Shown here piece by piece: positions 11,143 through 23,472 of a DNA stretch of 64,000 bases. Below the pieces are notes generated by a model. That model had not been told where the DNA came from and did no database searches. It saw only the letters and a program-made list of their open reading frames with translations. The position numbers and the translations under genes were made by a program. The stretch is from Lineolata rhizophorae (taxonomy: Eukaryota; Ascomycota; Dothideomycetes; Lineolatales; Lineolataceae): contig MU001683.1 of the NCBI GenBank assembly GCA_010093515.1, positions 636,751-700,750 of the forward strand, read 5' to 3'. How positions within the stretch are numbered: the first letter of the stretch is position 1; the number at the start of each line of letters is the position of its first letter.

Positions 11143-12489
11143 ATGTCAGGACATAACGAAGCCTCGTGGATCCAAGGGGGTAAGGAGCACGCTCTCAAGG
11201 TTGGACCCACCGAGCTATACACTCCTGGTCCTAATGAGGTCCTTGTGAACAATTATGTGGTTGCAATCAACCCTATAGATTGGAAAGTACAGGTACGGAT
11301 CGCCTCGGAAACTTGGTTGAAGATATGACCAGTTCTAACCATTCATGCAACAGAGTACTGGTCAGCATCAACTCAATCCTTAGACGTAACTAGAGCTCAT
11401 CAAGTAAATAGGTTGGTTCATCAAACAATGGCCCATGATTATTGGCTGCGATAGCGCTGGGGAGATTGCTGCTGTAGGAAAAGGAGTGACCCGCCTCAAA
11501 GTCGGCCAACGTGTAATTGCGTAAGTAAACTCAGTGGGTTGTTCTTGCTGTAACGGCATTTTCCAGCGCTGAAACTTCCCTTCTAATAGACCCCACATGA
11601 TTCATCCTCTTTGTCACCTATGCTGGTCTGGAGTTATTAGCCCATGAACTTACCCTCCTACCAGTCACAGCCCTGTTCTTGCAACCAACGAAGCGAAGTT
11701 TGGCTCTTTCCAGAAATATTCTATTGCAGATGAGATCCTAGTAGCGCCAATCCCGGACTCGATCACCTTTGAGGAAGCGACTGTTCTCCCGTCCGCACTC
11801 ACCACCTCGTTCGCTGGCCTTTTTGGGCAGAAGAACCTCCGCCTTCCATATCCGCCAGCAGGCAATGCACCGCCCGGCTCAGCTTTGCTGATCTGGGGCG
11901 GCTCCACGTCGATTGCTTCCGTCGCCATTCAAGTTGCTGTTGCCGCTGGTTATTACGTGTTGAGCACCGCATCAGCCCACAACATGGACTATGTCAAGTC
12001 GCTCGGTGCATCGGCTGTCTTAGACCACAGGAAGGACACTGTCGTTGGCGATGTCGTTGCTGCGCTCGAAGGCAAGCAACTCGCCGGTGTCTACGATGCC
12101 GTGGGTACCAAAGACAGCCAGGAATACTGCATTGAAGTGCTCCAGAAAGTTGGTGGTGGAAGGTTGGCCACTGTGCTGGATCTCCAAGTGCCGGTCCCAG
12201 AGGGCATCCAGGCCAACTCGCGTATGTCTTAATCCCTTTGTTATTATGTCTTTCTTTCTTGCCATAGAACTGATCTCCACATGTAGTATTCGCTCTCAGC
12301 ATATATCTCGAGGAGAGGGACATTTCCGATGCTATGTGGCGTAGGTGGACCTCGGAGGCTCTAGCGAACGGTAGTCTCAAGTGCAAGCCGGATCCTTTAG
12401 TCATTGGAACAGGCTTGGACAAGATTCAGGAGGCCCTGGATCGTAGCAAGGCGGGCGTCTCAGCGGCTAAGGTTGTCGTCAAGCTCTAA
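11143..12489 (+). CDS. zinc-independent MDR oxidoreductase (quinone / trans-enoyl reductase-like), with a 7-nt exon
   Basis: NADPH-dependent reductase of the quinone-oxidoreductase/enoyl-reductase branch of the MDR superfamily. Exons 11143-11292, 11354-11360, 11412-11520, 11665-12221 and 12287-12489 give 341 aa. The N-terminal GroES-like domain has PGPNEVLVNNYVVAINPIDWK and IIGCDSAGEI; it lacks zinc ligands. The Rossmann domain has LIWGGSTSIASVA, the usual GGSxSxG-like nucleotide loop of this branch, and later LDHRKDTV. The 7-nt exon AGTACTG is the only solution I found that keeps frame between WKVQ and GWFIKQWP. An ATG at 11134 would add three residues. Such proteins are often stand-alone, and some act as trans-enoyl reductases for polyketide synthases, but no synthase is nearby. 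Confidence 0.85.
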
Positions 12490-14899
12490 AAGATTCCGAA
12501 GACACAACCGCTGAGTTCGTACGGGCACGTGTATAGCTAGTCTCGCCGACTCGTTGATAGGCTTTAGCTATCCACATCAATGAATATCAATCAAATTAAC
12601 CTGTGTCTTCACGTTGGATGTTGAGTGTGGTGTGGTGTGGTTGTGGTGTGAAATCTTAACCTACAATTGCGCACCGCTCATTGGAAACGTTTCCAGGATT
12701 TGAAATACCGGCCTTATCAGTGTAAAATCCATTAGGAAATCAACTAATTTCTATTCCCACGTACCTTAGAGACCTTGCACAACACTTCGCTGAGATTCCA
12801 GATAACAAAGCATACCTTCATCTTAGCAATTTGACCAAAGAGGCGTTGTATGCTATGGATGATGGGAATGAAGGGCTGCGCTACTTGCTAGCAGAGCAAC
12901 AAATTCCTACAACCACAAGAATAGGAAGGGGTAGCATATAAACAACTGAAGGACCAAAAAAAATCTGTGGTTGCAACTGAGTTTTCGAAATACTTGATGC
13001 TCGGGATGACTTTATAGTTCAACGACCGTTCTAGCACAATTGATCATTGTAGTCTTTTATAGATCTATCGTTTCCTCAGTCCAAATTAATTTTCCCTCTC
13101 GATTGCTAATAATTGACTTGGAGCCAGAGATTCACAAATTCTGCCCTAGCTTCTTTGGGGTTCAAAACTACAAGCTTCTAATGCCCCTTTTCCTCTTTAT
13201 CCCTGAATTTCAGACTAAGGGGATCAACTGACCATTCCGCCGACAGATGCAACAATTTGAGCGCCACTGAGAATTTCGACTTCCTCTTGACGCCATTTTT
13301 GATAGCTCGCACGCCAATTTCTCCTCACGAGCTACACATCTCCATTGTAAATCCATATCGATAATAGCAGTCCGCAACTTTCTTCCTCCTTTTTAAATTC
13401 TCTGGGCGCAGCTGCACAAATGCCCCGGGGAGAACTCCAATAGAAGCCACGCTAGCCGCGAAGTCACAATATTTCCACCGATAATACTACAGAATCGGTT
13501 TCCCCTCTCTAATAGCTCTACCAGGTAAAACACTGTTCGATTCGAACCCCTAGCAGCCCCCTGACTCCCTCGATATCGTATTCTGTACGCAGATATTTTA
13601 ACAATCGTGGAGACACCAAGGTCTTAAAAGCAAAGAACCCCAATGAGACGCCTGGCAGGGAGAGGAACGGCGTACGGATCCTCCCTGGTGCGGTAAGCCC
13701 GTAGCAATTTCCGGCCCGGATGTTGTGTAGGACTGTCTAGGAGCTAGAAGCTGATGCGCCCAGTGGCTCCCTGTGCCCCTCGGCCTGGCGCCCAACAACA
13801 GCAACTCAACAGATCGAATCACCAACATCGGCCAGCGGACACTCCGACCTCGCGGACGCTACCTCACATTCCCGATCTACAGAATCTTTGTCCTAAAATA
13901 GCAACTGCGCCATCGAGGTCTGGAAGAAGGAATTGGCGACATAGCAGCACGGTATTTTAGTAAGGGTAGGTTGACAGGATTATGCTGCAATTGGCTAACA
14001 AAGGCGCGGAGAGATGGCCAGCGGGTACACGAGCGCTGACTGGTTATTGCTGGCTGAGAAGTCCACCTAGAACTGTGCATGGAAGTACCACGACCGAGGT
14101 CTCTGAATGCGAAAGATGCGTGGTTTGATGAGACCGGAAAGTAGCTGTTGAGAAAGGCTACAAGGGAATAGGTGTCAAAAGATCGAGGACATTAGGGGAG
14201 TCGGGTCGACTTCTACACTGGGTGGTTAAGGGAACAACTAAGAACTCAGCGGCAAGACTTAAAACAATTAATTTCATTCCCTTCAATTAGCTAACTGCTT
14301 GTGGACGCTTTGGTCCATCTTGGCTTATCTCTGTCCTACTGCTTACTAACCTATGCTCAAAACCACTGAAGACATCTACGCTCATCGACATGTTCGGCAT
14401 CACTGGAAAAGGATGTAGCGGTCATGAGGCTGAGAAAAGTATGTTCGTGGTTAGCGGTATCTGCATGATTTTCTGGTGAAACTGAGCCTTGAATAACAGT
14501 GTGAGTCGTCTGGCAGCAACTATATGGAGCGCGCCTAGTGCAAATTCCCATTCTACTAGACAGGACTGCAAAGATGCCAGGACCAATCTTCATAAGCACA
14601 AGGGTAAGTCTATGTCCAAGCCACTCTACGCACCGGAACGAACTAGCCTAGTCATATCAACATAGAATTCACGAAAAAGAATGGGCGGGGATTAGGTGAA
14701 GAACAGAAAATTCATCTGACAAATGCCAATAACAACAACCATTAGAAGCCTGCATCAAAGCCCTTATCGACGCCACATCGGACAAAAGCCTCGGCGTTCA
14801 TCTGACGGCGAGTGGATGATGTGCTGACAGGAGTGTCGTTCCGGTGAGCTGGCAGCAGCTCGATGTCGACATTCCACCCATAGGCCTAGAGGAATATTC
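12490..14899. other. AT-richer, gene-poor segment
   Basis: About 2.4 kb with visibly lower GC than the flanks, most marked at 12650-13400. It contains a GTGGT-type simple repeat at about 12628-12652 and an open frame without a start codon at 12726-12941. A possible spliced small gene around 14375-14932 (MFGITGKG..., donors and acceptors near 14436, 14500, 14605 and 14664) could not be identified or completed. The AT bias could reflect RIP-type decay, but no parent repeat is recognisable. Confidence 0.4.
12726..12941 (+). pseudogene. unidentified coding-like fragment (71 codons, no start)
   Basis: A stop-free frame from 12726 to TAA at 12939-12941. It reads like real protein, with balanced composition and the stretches AQHFAEIPDNKAYLHL and GLRYLLAEQQ, within otherwise AT-rich noncoding DNA. 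There is no upstream start in frame. It may be the 3' exon of a lost gene or a transposon fragment. I do not recognise the family. Confidence 0.3.
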
Positions 14900-17800
14900 C
14901 AAGATGGAGGATTGGTCGGCCATGCTGTAGCTTGAGAGGTCGTGCGCTGCCGTCATCCTGGCGACCTTCGCGGTTCGCATAAAGCGGACAAGTTCCAGTC
15001 CACCCAATCCACTCATGCAGGGACAATTTCGCAATGGACAGTCTCAGTCTACATACCGACGTTGCAAGCGTTTTCAAAAACCGAGAAGCAAAGCGTGCCA
15101 CCATGCACGTCTCCCACCACACTTGCCCCAGTCCAGCGATCCCGTCTTGCGCGAAACCCAATCTTCTTTTAAAAGGCGGTCAGCTGGACTAGCCTGCCTG
15201 ACGCCTTGTTCTGTCACCGTCACACGGAGGCACCTTCGTCACTCCCGCACCACGCGCCAAAGCCACTCACGCCTCCCAAGACGCCGGGGAGGCGCTCGGC
15301 TGGTTAGCAGCGAGCGCGCCGATGACAAAACAGCGGCGTTCCAGTCGAGTCGCTCAGCCCACCTGTTCATGGTCCACGGCGCAACTAAACATACATAGCC
15401 GCGCCTCGCTGCGTGCCTAGGGTTACGTGCATACCGACGTGGTACGGAAAAAGACTGGGGCCACGCACCCACGCACACCACAGGCAAATATATTCGCACA
15501 CCATATCTCCGTTAGCAAGCGGCGAGCCGGACCGCTTCATGTGTTTGTGTTCCCATATTCCCAATGTTCTCACGTTGCCTCCCAGTGCCTGTCTTACGAA
15601 TAGTCGGGTCGGCAATCGTTTTCCAAAAGGCGAATTAGGGTTACACAACAGAAGGGAAGAGGGAAACCGTGCCTTCGGTAGCCAGGCAGCAAGTCACGCG
15701 CTGTGGCTACGGTTCACATGTACAAAAGTAGGCTTGCGCGTGTCTTGGGTGCGGATTGACGCCGAGCCGACGAACAGCGACCTAAGCCCGGGCAGGTTCG
15801 TGGGCATGGTAGCTTTTGCTGCTTGTGTGATACAGGTAGTACTGTACTAGTGATAGCAGCTGGAGGTTTTCAAACAGTTGGTTCGTTGGAGTAAATGGAC
15901 TGGCAGTGAGCACGAGCGGTATGTAGCAAGGTTAGTCGGCATTGATTGCCGCTTTGCCGACTTGTAGGAAGAAGAGTGCGCGAGAGATCCTAAAGAGCTC
16001 CCCGTTCGTACCATGCATGGAATAGCAACGTTAAAACATATCAAACTCATACTGGACATAGGGATTCCTAGCGGAATCTGCGGCAGGTGCATCTGTATAG
16101 AGAACCTTGTGCGCGAGAAAGCGAGCACAAATTTCTTTTTCTCGCCTTTCTCGCCTTGCCCTGACCGAAGGATCCCCGTGGCGTCCGGCTCCGTCGACGC
16201 CAGCGTCATTGCCAAACTCAAATTGGACCGCACAAGAAGGCAGGAACGCGGGAGGAAGAGTCTCGAACGGCGGACACATGCTAAAGGGGCGAGAGAGAGA
16301 GCTAGTGGAAGCGAGATGGAAGCGAACGACTTGGCCACCGGGCATGGATGATGCATGGGCGGTATGTATGGACAGACGGTGGGCGCGTCGCTGCCGACGG
16401 GAGCAGCTTTAAAAACGGGGTCCGTTGGCCGGATGCGGACATTGCGGTACCGAAGGCTTAGTAAGCAAGCGCACCACCGCGTTATCTACGCGCCAAGACG
16501 AGGGGCAGGAGGGGCACGGGTGGCGCGACGGAGCCATGGGTCGTTTACTTACTCTGAACATGGATACATAACCCAAACGTCCGGGTCGGTGCCCTAGTTC
16601 GCAGACTCCTAGACACCTGCCCGTGGCCGGCGGGTTCAATGCACCGACGGATGGATATCCTGTGCTCCATGAGTCCCTGCGCAACGTGCACCGCGACGAC
16701 TGCCAGCGATCATTGCCGCGGCAGCGGGGCAGACGGGTCCCATCGCACCTCCAGGTGCTGCCCCCGACCACGCCCCGCGGTGGACCCAGCGCCACGCAGG
16801 GTCCAGAATCCACGGCCGACTGCGCCGACTGCGCCTTCGCTCAAAGCGCCCGGTGCCCCGACGTATGGAAATAGCAGCTCCATACTAGCCTGCGGCCTGC
16901 GGGCTGGGTGGGCCACGCGCGGGAACGGTGTTGAGCGGAGGCCCAATGGGCGGGGCGGGTCGGCGCCCCGCGGCAGCCCTCTGGATTCGGCTGCCCCTTC
17001 GGGCTTAGCTGGGTCTGCGGGCGCCGGCTATACCGCAACCGGGCGCAGACTGGACGAAGAAGCGTCGGGCGAATTGGCTGGTTGTAGTCGTAGGTGCCTG
17101 GGCAGGGAGCCTGGGCTGGCGACGGTGTCGATACAAAGACGGCAGCGGGACTCAGCCGGGGACGGCAGCAGAGCCGCCCCCGGCCGGGCTGGGGTGGTCG
17201 CCCCACTGCTCGTTACATGCCTGCCCGCGGCTCGTGCTGCCCGTGCTGCTGGCTGTCCCGCTCTCCCGCTGTCCCGCTGTCCCCGCTGCCGCTGTCCAGA
17301 CGTAGATAACCAACCCGCGCGGCCCCAGCCACCTTAGCGCCCGCCCTGCCAGCCTCGGAGCCACGGAGGAGCCCACACTTCACGGCTCCTGCTAGTACCT
17401 GCCAGTGCATACTTGCCGGGCCGCCGTCCGCTCGCACCCTGACGGACATTCCTGGTTATCCTTGTTCGCTGGCTGCTTGTTCCCGTCCAGCGAGCTGCAA
17501 GGAGGATTGCTATGTCCGTACATGGTGTGCGTGTCTTTCTTGCGTGTGCTACCAGCGGAGACCTAAACAGCGAAGGCTTGCCCTCGCGAGCGCCGGAAAG
17601 AGGGTGAATGAGAGAGTCCGGGACCAGGGATCGTGGTGTGTCGGCCCAGGGAAGGGAATCTTTGCTGTGCTGGCTGGGACCCGTCATCGATCGAGAACCA
17701 TAACCCCTTCATTCACTTCCTCGAATTATATTTCCCTTTTCTGACATATTCCTCTCACTCACTCGTCGTGCCCGGCGCACTGGGACACTCGGTTGACTCC

Positions 17801-18446
17801 ACAAGCCACGCCACTAAGCTACGTCCTGCCCGCCCTGGGCCAGTGAGGTGATTGCCCCTCCTTCTTCCTCCTCCTCCTTCTCCTCGATCCTGCTCACTTG
17901 CTGCTGCTGGCGCTTCCACTTATAACTCTCGCAATTGCCGTCTCTTTCATCCATCCATCTTTCTTGCCGCCTGGGGTCGACTTGATAAGGCGTTGCCTCC
18001 TTCCGCATATCGTTTTTTATAAGATCCTCGATCTCCTCGATCCCTCTCCTGTACATATAGTACCATCTCTGTCCCCTCCCTCTCTCCCTCAGAATTCGTT
18101 TTTCCGCTTTTTCACATCATCGCGTCTTGGCCTTCAGTGGGGTGCGCCCAATTGAAGTAATCCCTGGCTCACCAACGACAACGTCATCCCTACCTTCCCC
18201 CTTATCGATACAGTCGCGCCTATCACGCAACATCACCCATATTTACCATCTTATCCAAAGATCGAAATCTATCCATTTTCGAATCTGTCCCATCCAGAGG
18301 AGGAACAAAAAAAGGGAGAGATCAGGAAACGACAATTCTCTCGATCTCCCAATAAATATAATCCCTCCCTCCTCTTTTGACCCCCCAATTCCACCCTTTC
18401 CCACATTCTCACCCCTTTAAACCAAACCAAAAAACCCCCCACAACC
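14900..18446. other. 3.5-kb gene-free region upstream of the DUF3445 gene
   Basis: GC-rich at 16.4-17.5 kb, with open frames on all six frames that carry no domain and look like composition artefacts. From about 17700 the strand becomes strongly pyrimidine-rich (CTCCTC, TCCATCC and CCCTCCC runs) up to the start codon at 18447. This is the typical look of a fungal promoter and 5' leader. No RNA gene was recognised. Confidence 0.5.
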
Positions 18447-20195
18447 ATGACATTCCTCCTCCCCGCCACTCCCTCCTCCCCCCTCCTCTACTTCGGCGCC
18501 CTCGGCCTCGGCCTCCTCGCCACCCTCCTCGCCCTCACCTTCAACAAGCGCCAACGCGCGCAACTCCTGTCCCGGTTCGGCCTGCCCCAGCGGCGCGCCT
18601 CGGGCTCGCGCACGCCGCCGCGGGACCTCTCGCCGGCCTCGAAGCAGAAGGAGAAGGAGGCCGCGCACTACGCGTCGGCGCCGTACAAGGACATCTTCCC
18701 GCCGTCGCGGCGCCACACGCTGGCCGAGGTGCGCGGCGCCGACGCCGTGGCCGGCAAGCTGGGCGTGCGCAAGGGAGACGTCGTCGCGGCGCCCGAGGGG
18801 TCGCGCTCGCGGCTGGTGCCGTTCGAGGCCAACGCCCTCGAGCTCGAGGGCGAGTTCTTCACCCCGACCGAGTTCTCGACCGACGAGGTCAGGGCCCTGG
18901 GCGACTTTCCGGATTATGCCACGCTGAGCGGGGTGCCGCCGCCGAAGCCGTACGAGGGTTTTGTGCTGGAAAAGGCGCTGCCGAGGCCGTATCGGCCGTT
19001 CCGGTGGGCGTATCATCAGACCATGTGTGAGTTCTTCTGCGACATCCTGTTCCAGGGGTGTCCTTCTGTGTTTCGACAATGATCTCGGCCCCGCTGGGAG
19101 ACGAAAGGGACTGCGATACTGACGTTCTCCTGCCGGATAGCGCTCACCAGACTGGAGCCCGACTGGTGGCTGGAGCTCGAGCGCTCGTACGCCCAGCGCG
19201 TCGCGCAGCGGCAGGAGCTCTTCCAAAAGCATGGCAAAATGGTGCTGGACGCGCTGCCTGGCTCGGAGCTGGCCTGCAAGGAGCTCATGGAGATGTGTCT
19301 GCAGTTCTACGCGGCGCGGTACCCGGGACTGTTCCGCATCGACAAGGAGAACATGGTGTTCCACAATGGGATCCTTGGCACGAAGACGGACCTCAAGGCC
19401 ACATCGCCGCTGCATGTGCTGTTGAATAATGTGCCCGAGGACTTCGGCATCATGCTGCGTGATCCCCAGGATGGGTCGTATCAGTTCCGCGCGGGCACGA
19501 TTTGTAGTAGCTTGGGCTGGCATGTTGGTACTAAGATCGGGATGCGTCTGCATGAAATCCATGAGCCGATTCCGGATTATAAGGAGAAGATGCAGTTTTC
19601 GATGGATAGGTAAGCATTCTTTCCCACCGCCCCGCACTCACTTCATTGGCGGTGTGGCGTGGTAGATGGTGGGAACGTCGGACGTGCGGTTCGCTAACGT
19701 GCGCACCCGCACAGATACTTCGCCAAGAAGCCCACCGACAAGGCGATCCAACGCGGCAGCTGGGGCCTTGAGGTCGACCAGCCGCTCTTCATGCCGCCCG
19801 GCGACCCGCACGAGAAGTACCGCGACTATCAGGCCTCGGAGCTGACGCTATCTCGCTGCAACCTGCGTGTGGACTGGCAGACGTTGCGGCGGCTGCCCTT
19901 GTCCGCCGCCGTCGTCTTTAACTTCAAGGGGCTCTTCACGCCGGTGGAAGAGTTCGCCGACGAGCCGTACGTGCCGTCCATCGTGCTTAAGGTGCTGCGC
20001 GAGGGCAAGAAGAGCATCATGGAGTACAAGAACACGTGGCATGTCGAGCACGTGGTTATCCCTGCATTGGAGAAGTTTGAGAAGGAGCAGGTGGAGAAAG
20101 GGATGGTGGAGAAGGACTGGAATGTGCATACGTTGGATGAGAGCCCGTTCTTCCCTGGGTGGGAGGAGAAGTGGCATCGTATGCAGGGGTTTTAA
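18447..20195 (+). CDS. DUF3445 / haem-dependent oxidative N-demethylase-like membrane protein
   Basis: Member of the DUF3445 (HODM alpha-subunit-like) family, whose bacterial relatives are haem enzymes that demethylate amines; the fungal substrate is unknown. Exons 18447-19026, 19141-19609 and 19715-20195 give 509 aa; introns are 114 and 105 nt. Residues 13-32 form one hydrophobic helix, followed by basic residues, so the protein is probably an N-terminal signal-anchored membrane protein. The body begins after a Pro/Ser-rich linker with the conserved RPFRWAYHQTMSL and WWLELE segments, then PDWWLELERSYA, GSYQFRAGTICSS and LHEIHEPIPDY. The Arg-rich C-terminal part has LRVDWQTLRRLP. All exons join in frame. 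The haem-binding assignment is by family, not from a visible motif. Confidence 0.82.
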
Positions 20196-20987
20196 GTGTG
20201 TGCGCTGGTTTATATACTGCTTGCCGGCGTAAGTGCTTTATAAGGTTGCAGGGTAGGTACTGATCCTACTGCCGACTCGGTTGTGGCGGTTAATGCCTGC
20301 GTGGCTGCGTGTGCGAAGGGTATTGTTAGAGGCGGACAACATTTTTATCCAGGTGTGGAGGTTTTGTGGCTTAGGCGCACATACCTAGGCTCCATTGGTG
20401 GCTGTTTCTTCTTTTTATTTGCTTTCTATATTCCTGGGGTTGTCGACATAGTGATGGCCTCAACGATCTGATATGAATTTCCTTAGGCGGTAGATCTAGT
20501 TGGATATATCTTATAGGTTATATAAAAGCAATAGCTGGGCCTCAATGGCCTAGAGAAATACCTAATTAGGTTATCGAGGCCTTCAAATATTGAGGGTCCG
20601 GGTTGTAGAGTGAACAATGCGTGTTTGTGTTGGATTTATCCAGGTCCGGTGCTAGGGCTACGCCCGTGACCTTGCCCCGCTTTGGCCTCCGAGTGGTCGG
20701 CAGCTACGCCATACCCGCCACGTTATGATTCAAACCACATGCCTAAGCACGGTACTGGCAGTTGCTAGTTGGTGCTTGTATCGCTACGAGAAGGATCCAC
20801 GTCTGTAAGCTCTGGCGCAATTAATCCTATTAGATGGAACAGGTAATCCTATGTATATGCATATGCCTTGGGTCAGATCTACACGCGCAACAGCAGCGTG
20901 GCATTTTTGTTCGTCCACCTGGCCTCTGCCCTCGCAGTGCCGTCCAATTTTCAAATTCACAGTTGCCTCACTCCACTCCCCTTAAAT
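20196..20987. other. intergenic region between convergent genes
   Basis: About 790 bp between the 3' ends of the DUF3445 gene and the beta-glucosidase gene. AT-rich patch at 20480-20600 containing the palindrome CCTAATTAGG. No gene seen. Confidence 0.6.
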
Positions 20988-23472
20988 CTACACTGTAATC
21001 TCCCCACTACTCCTCAGATCCCTCGAGCTGCTGCCAACATCCAGCGTGAACGTCCCCTCCGGGACGACCCACTGCTTGGCGTCTGTGTCCCAATAACTCA
21101 GATCCTTGCGGCGGATCTCGAATGTGACATCTGCGCTCTCGCCCGGCTCGATCATCACCTTGTCGAAGCCGCGCAGCTGGCGGGGCGGCTGGCCGGACGC
21201 CGACGACGGATAGCCGACGTATAGCTGGGGCACCTCGGCGCCGGCGACGTCGCCGCTGTTGGTCACGGTGAGCGAGACGGTCGAGACGGTCTCGTAGAGG
21301 TCGGCGGCGCCGCCGGGGACGGTGGGGCCCGTGGCGGGGCCGGCGGAGGGGGCGCCCTCGACGCTGATCTCGCTGTAGTTGAAGGTGGTGTATGCTGGGA
21401 ATCGATTCGGTTAGAGGAATCATAACTTGGACAATCAAAGCAAATATTGGAGATGCATGGGATGACCGCGGAGGGGAAAGCCTCAAGAAGGCAAGGAGAG
21501 GTAAACTTACACAGCCCGAAACCAAACTCGAACCGCGGCTCGATGTTGCTCTCGTCAAAGTGGCGATAGTCGATGAAGACGCCTTCCTCGAAGTTATCCG
21601 GGCCGGCGGTCACAATGGACGTGCCGTAGTCCTCTGCCGTCTTGGCTAGCGTATAGGGCATCTTCCCGCTCGGCGCCACGTCGCCCCACAGCACCTCGAC
21701 GAGCGAGTTGCCGGACTCCTGGCCGGGCAGTCCGGCCCACACGACGGCCTTGACGCCCGCCATGTCGATCCAGTCCTCCATGAGGATGGCGCCGGTGCTG
21801 TGGATCACGACGATCGTGTTGTCGTTGGCCTCGGCAACGGCGCGTACCAGGTCGTCGCCGTTGTGCCAAGCGTACAGGTCGTTGCGGTCGCCAAAGTTGC
21901 CCTCGACCTCGATGTAGCCCTCGCCCGAGTCGGCGTTGATGAAGACGATGGCTAGGTCGGCGCCCTGCGCTGCCGAGCGGCCCTGGTTGGCGTCGTCGTT
22001 GCCGCTCGTCGTGGCCGAGCCGCCGGACTGCTGAGCGCGCTCCGTGATGGCATCATTAGGCGCGATAAGATACTGGTCGGGAAAGTTAGTACGAGGATTA
22101 TTTGAATCGTCTTGCGTCTGAAGAAAAAGGGGTAATACCTGCATGTTCACAGTTCCAGATCCCCAGCCCATCGTCAACGTCCCTTGGTTGCAACCCATGT
22201 CCGCGCACGAGTTGATACCCTGCGGATTTGCAATAGCATCAGACCCGATAATAGCGATGCTGCCCGGGTTGCTAAGCGGCAGGATGTTATCCTCGTTCTT
22301 GAGCAGGACAATGCCATCGCGCGCCACCGCGAGCGCCACTTCGTCATGGTTTCCGGAGACGTCCGGACCCCCGTTTCCGTTCCACGAGTCGAAAGCAACT
22401 GGAGGGTAACTTTGATCCTGGCCGGTCAGGTACCACGAAGCAATGATGCGGGTCACCATATCGTCGACGCGGTCCTCGGATACTTGGCCCTGCTGCACTG
22501 CGCTCTGCAGCTGATTGCCCCAGTAAATGCTGTCGCCATTGAAGTCGGTGCCTGGTATTATTCGCGGTCAGCCTGGAGAGCCACAATTTGAAGCAGCATG
22601 CTTGTCTCCCAACTGAGAGAAGTTTGGTACTCTGCTAACTTACCTGGCATTGTCATATCAAGTCCAGCGTTTGCCGACTCGACGGTCGAGTGCTGCGCAT
22701 TCCAATCGGTCATAATGTAACCCTTGAAACCGAGCTCCTCCTTGAGCAGCTCATCCATAGCGTGCTCGTCCTCGCAAGTCCAGGTATCGTCTAGCTTGTT
22801 GTACGAACACATCATGGCGGCGACGTTTGCCCAAACGGAGTCGGCAAACGGCCAAAGGTACAGCTCGTGCATCGTCTTGTCGTCGATGTTCGAGCTGATG
22901 GTGTCGCGACGGTTCTCCTGCTCGTTGCCGATGTAGTGCTTGCCCGTCGCTTGCACGCCGGCATCCTGCATCCCCGCGATGGACTCAATCATGGCGATGC
23001 CCGTTAGGTATGGGTCCGGTGAGAAGCCTTCCCAGTTGCGCCCGCCGGCCGCGAATTTCCCGATACCGCCCGCCACAGGCCCGAGCATGACGTGGATTCC
23101 GAGCGCCTTGGCTTCTTCGCCAATGGCATGACCGCGATCGTAGATGAGCTTCTTGTCCCAAGTCGACGCCGCTTGAACGCCGGCCGGGAACGCCGTGATG
23201 CCTGTGGCATACCGAACCCCGAGAGGCCCGTCCTGAAGGCAAAGAGAGGGAAACCCGATCGAATTGGCTGCATGGGTGTTGCCTACGCATGGCCCCTGAG
23301 ACCAACCGACACCGGTTACGATGCCAATTTTATCCGAAAGGGACAGACGTGACACGTCGGACTCAGCCTGGGAATAGGCGGCATCCCAGTCACCGTCGAA
23401 GCCGCCCGAGTAGGTCTGGGCGAAGGCCACGGCGGCGGAGGCCGCTAGAGAAATAATTCTGCTGCCAAGCAT
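20988..23472 (-). CDS. secreted glycoside hydrolase family 3 beta-glucosidase
   Basis: Releases glucose from the non-reducing end of cellobiose and beta-glucosides outside the cell. Coding-order exons 23472-22644, 22551-22139, 22072-21511 and 21394-20988 give 736 aa; introns are 92, 66 and 116 nt. A signal peptide is clear (LGSRIISLAASAAVAFAQ, probable cleavage near residue 18). The GH3 N-domain contains LQDGPLGVRY, GKHYIGNEQE and the nucleophile region GYIMTDW (Asp256). The C-domain has GIVLLKNEDNILPL and WAGLPGQESGNSLVEVLWG; the end is a fibronectin III-like domain (GAEVPQLYVGYP, PPRQLRGFDK). The length matches compact GH3 enzymes of the bgl1/Cel3A type. The 66-nt second intron has no in-frame stop (see finding). 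It may respond to carbon source, but I saw no decisive site. Confidence 0.92.

Noticed and set aside
1-12489. Secondary-metabolite gene cluster at the left end
   Set aside because: Tailoring-type enzymes are present, but there is no polyketide synthase, NRPS, terpene cyclase, transporter or pathway regulator, and CSN6, a housekeeping gene, lies among them.
13505-13560. tRNA gene suggested by GCTCTACCA and GTTCGATTCGAACCC
   Set aside because: The D-arm-like and T-arm-like pieces are in the wrong order for a tRNA on either strand, and the T stem does not pair.
18417-19637. 406-residue open frame antisense to the DUF3445 gene
   Set aside because: It mirrors the GC-biased third positions of the sense exons, is Arg/Leu-rich, has no domain, and runs across the true exon-intron borders.
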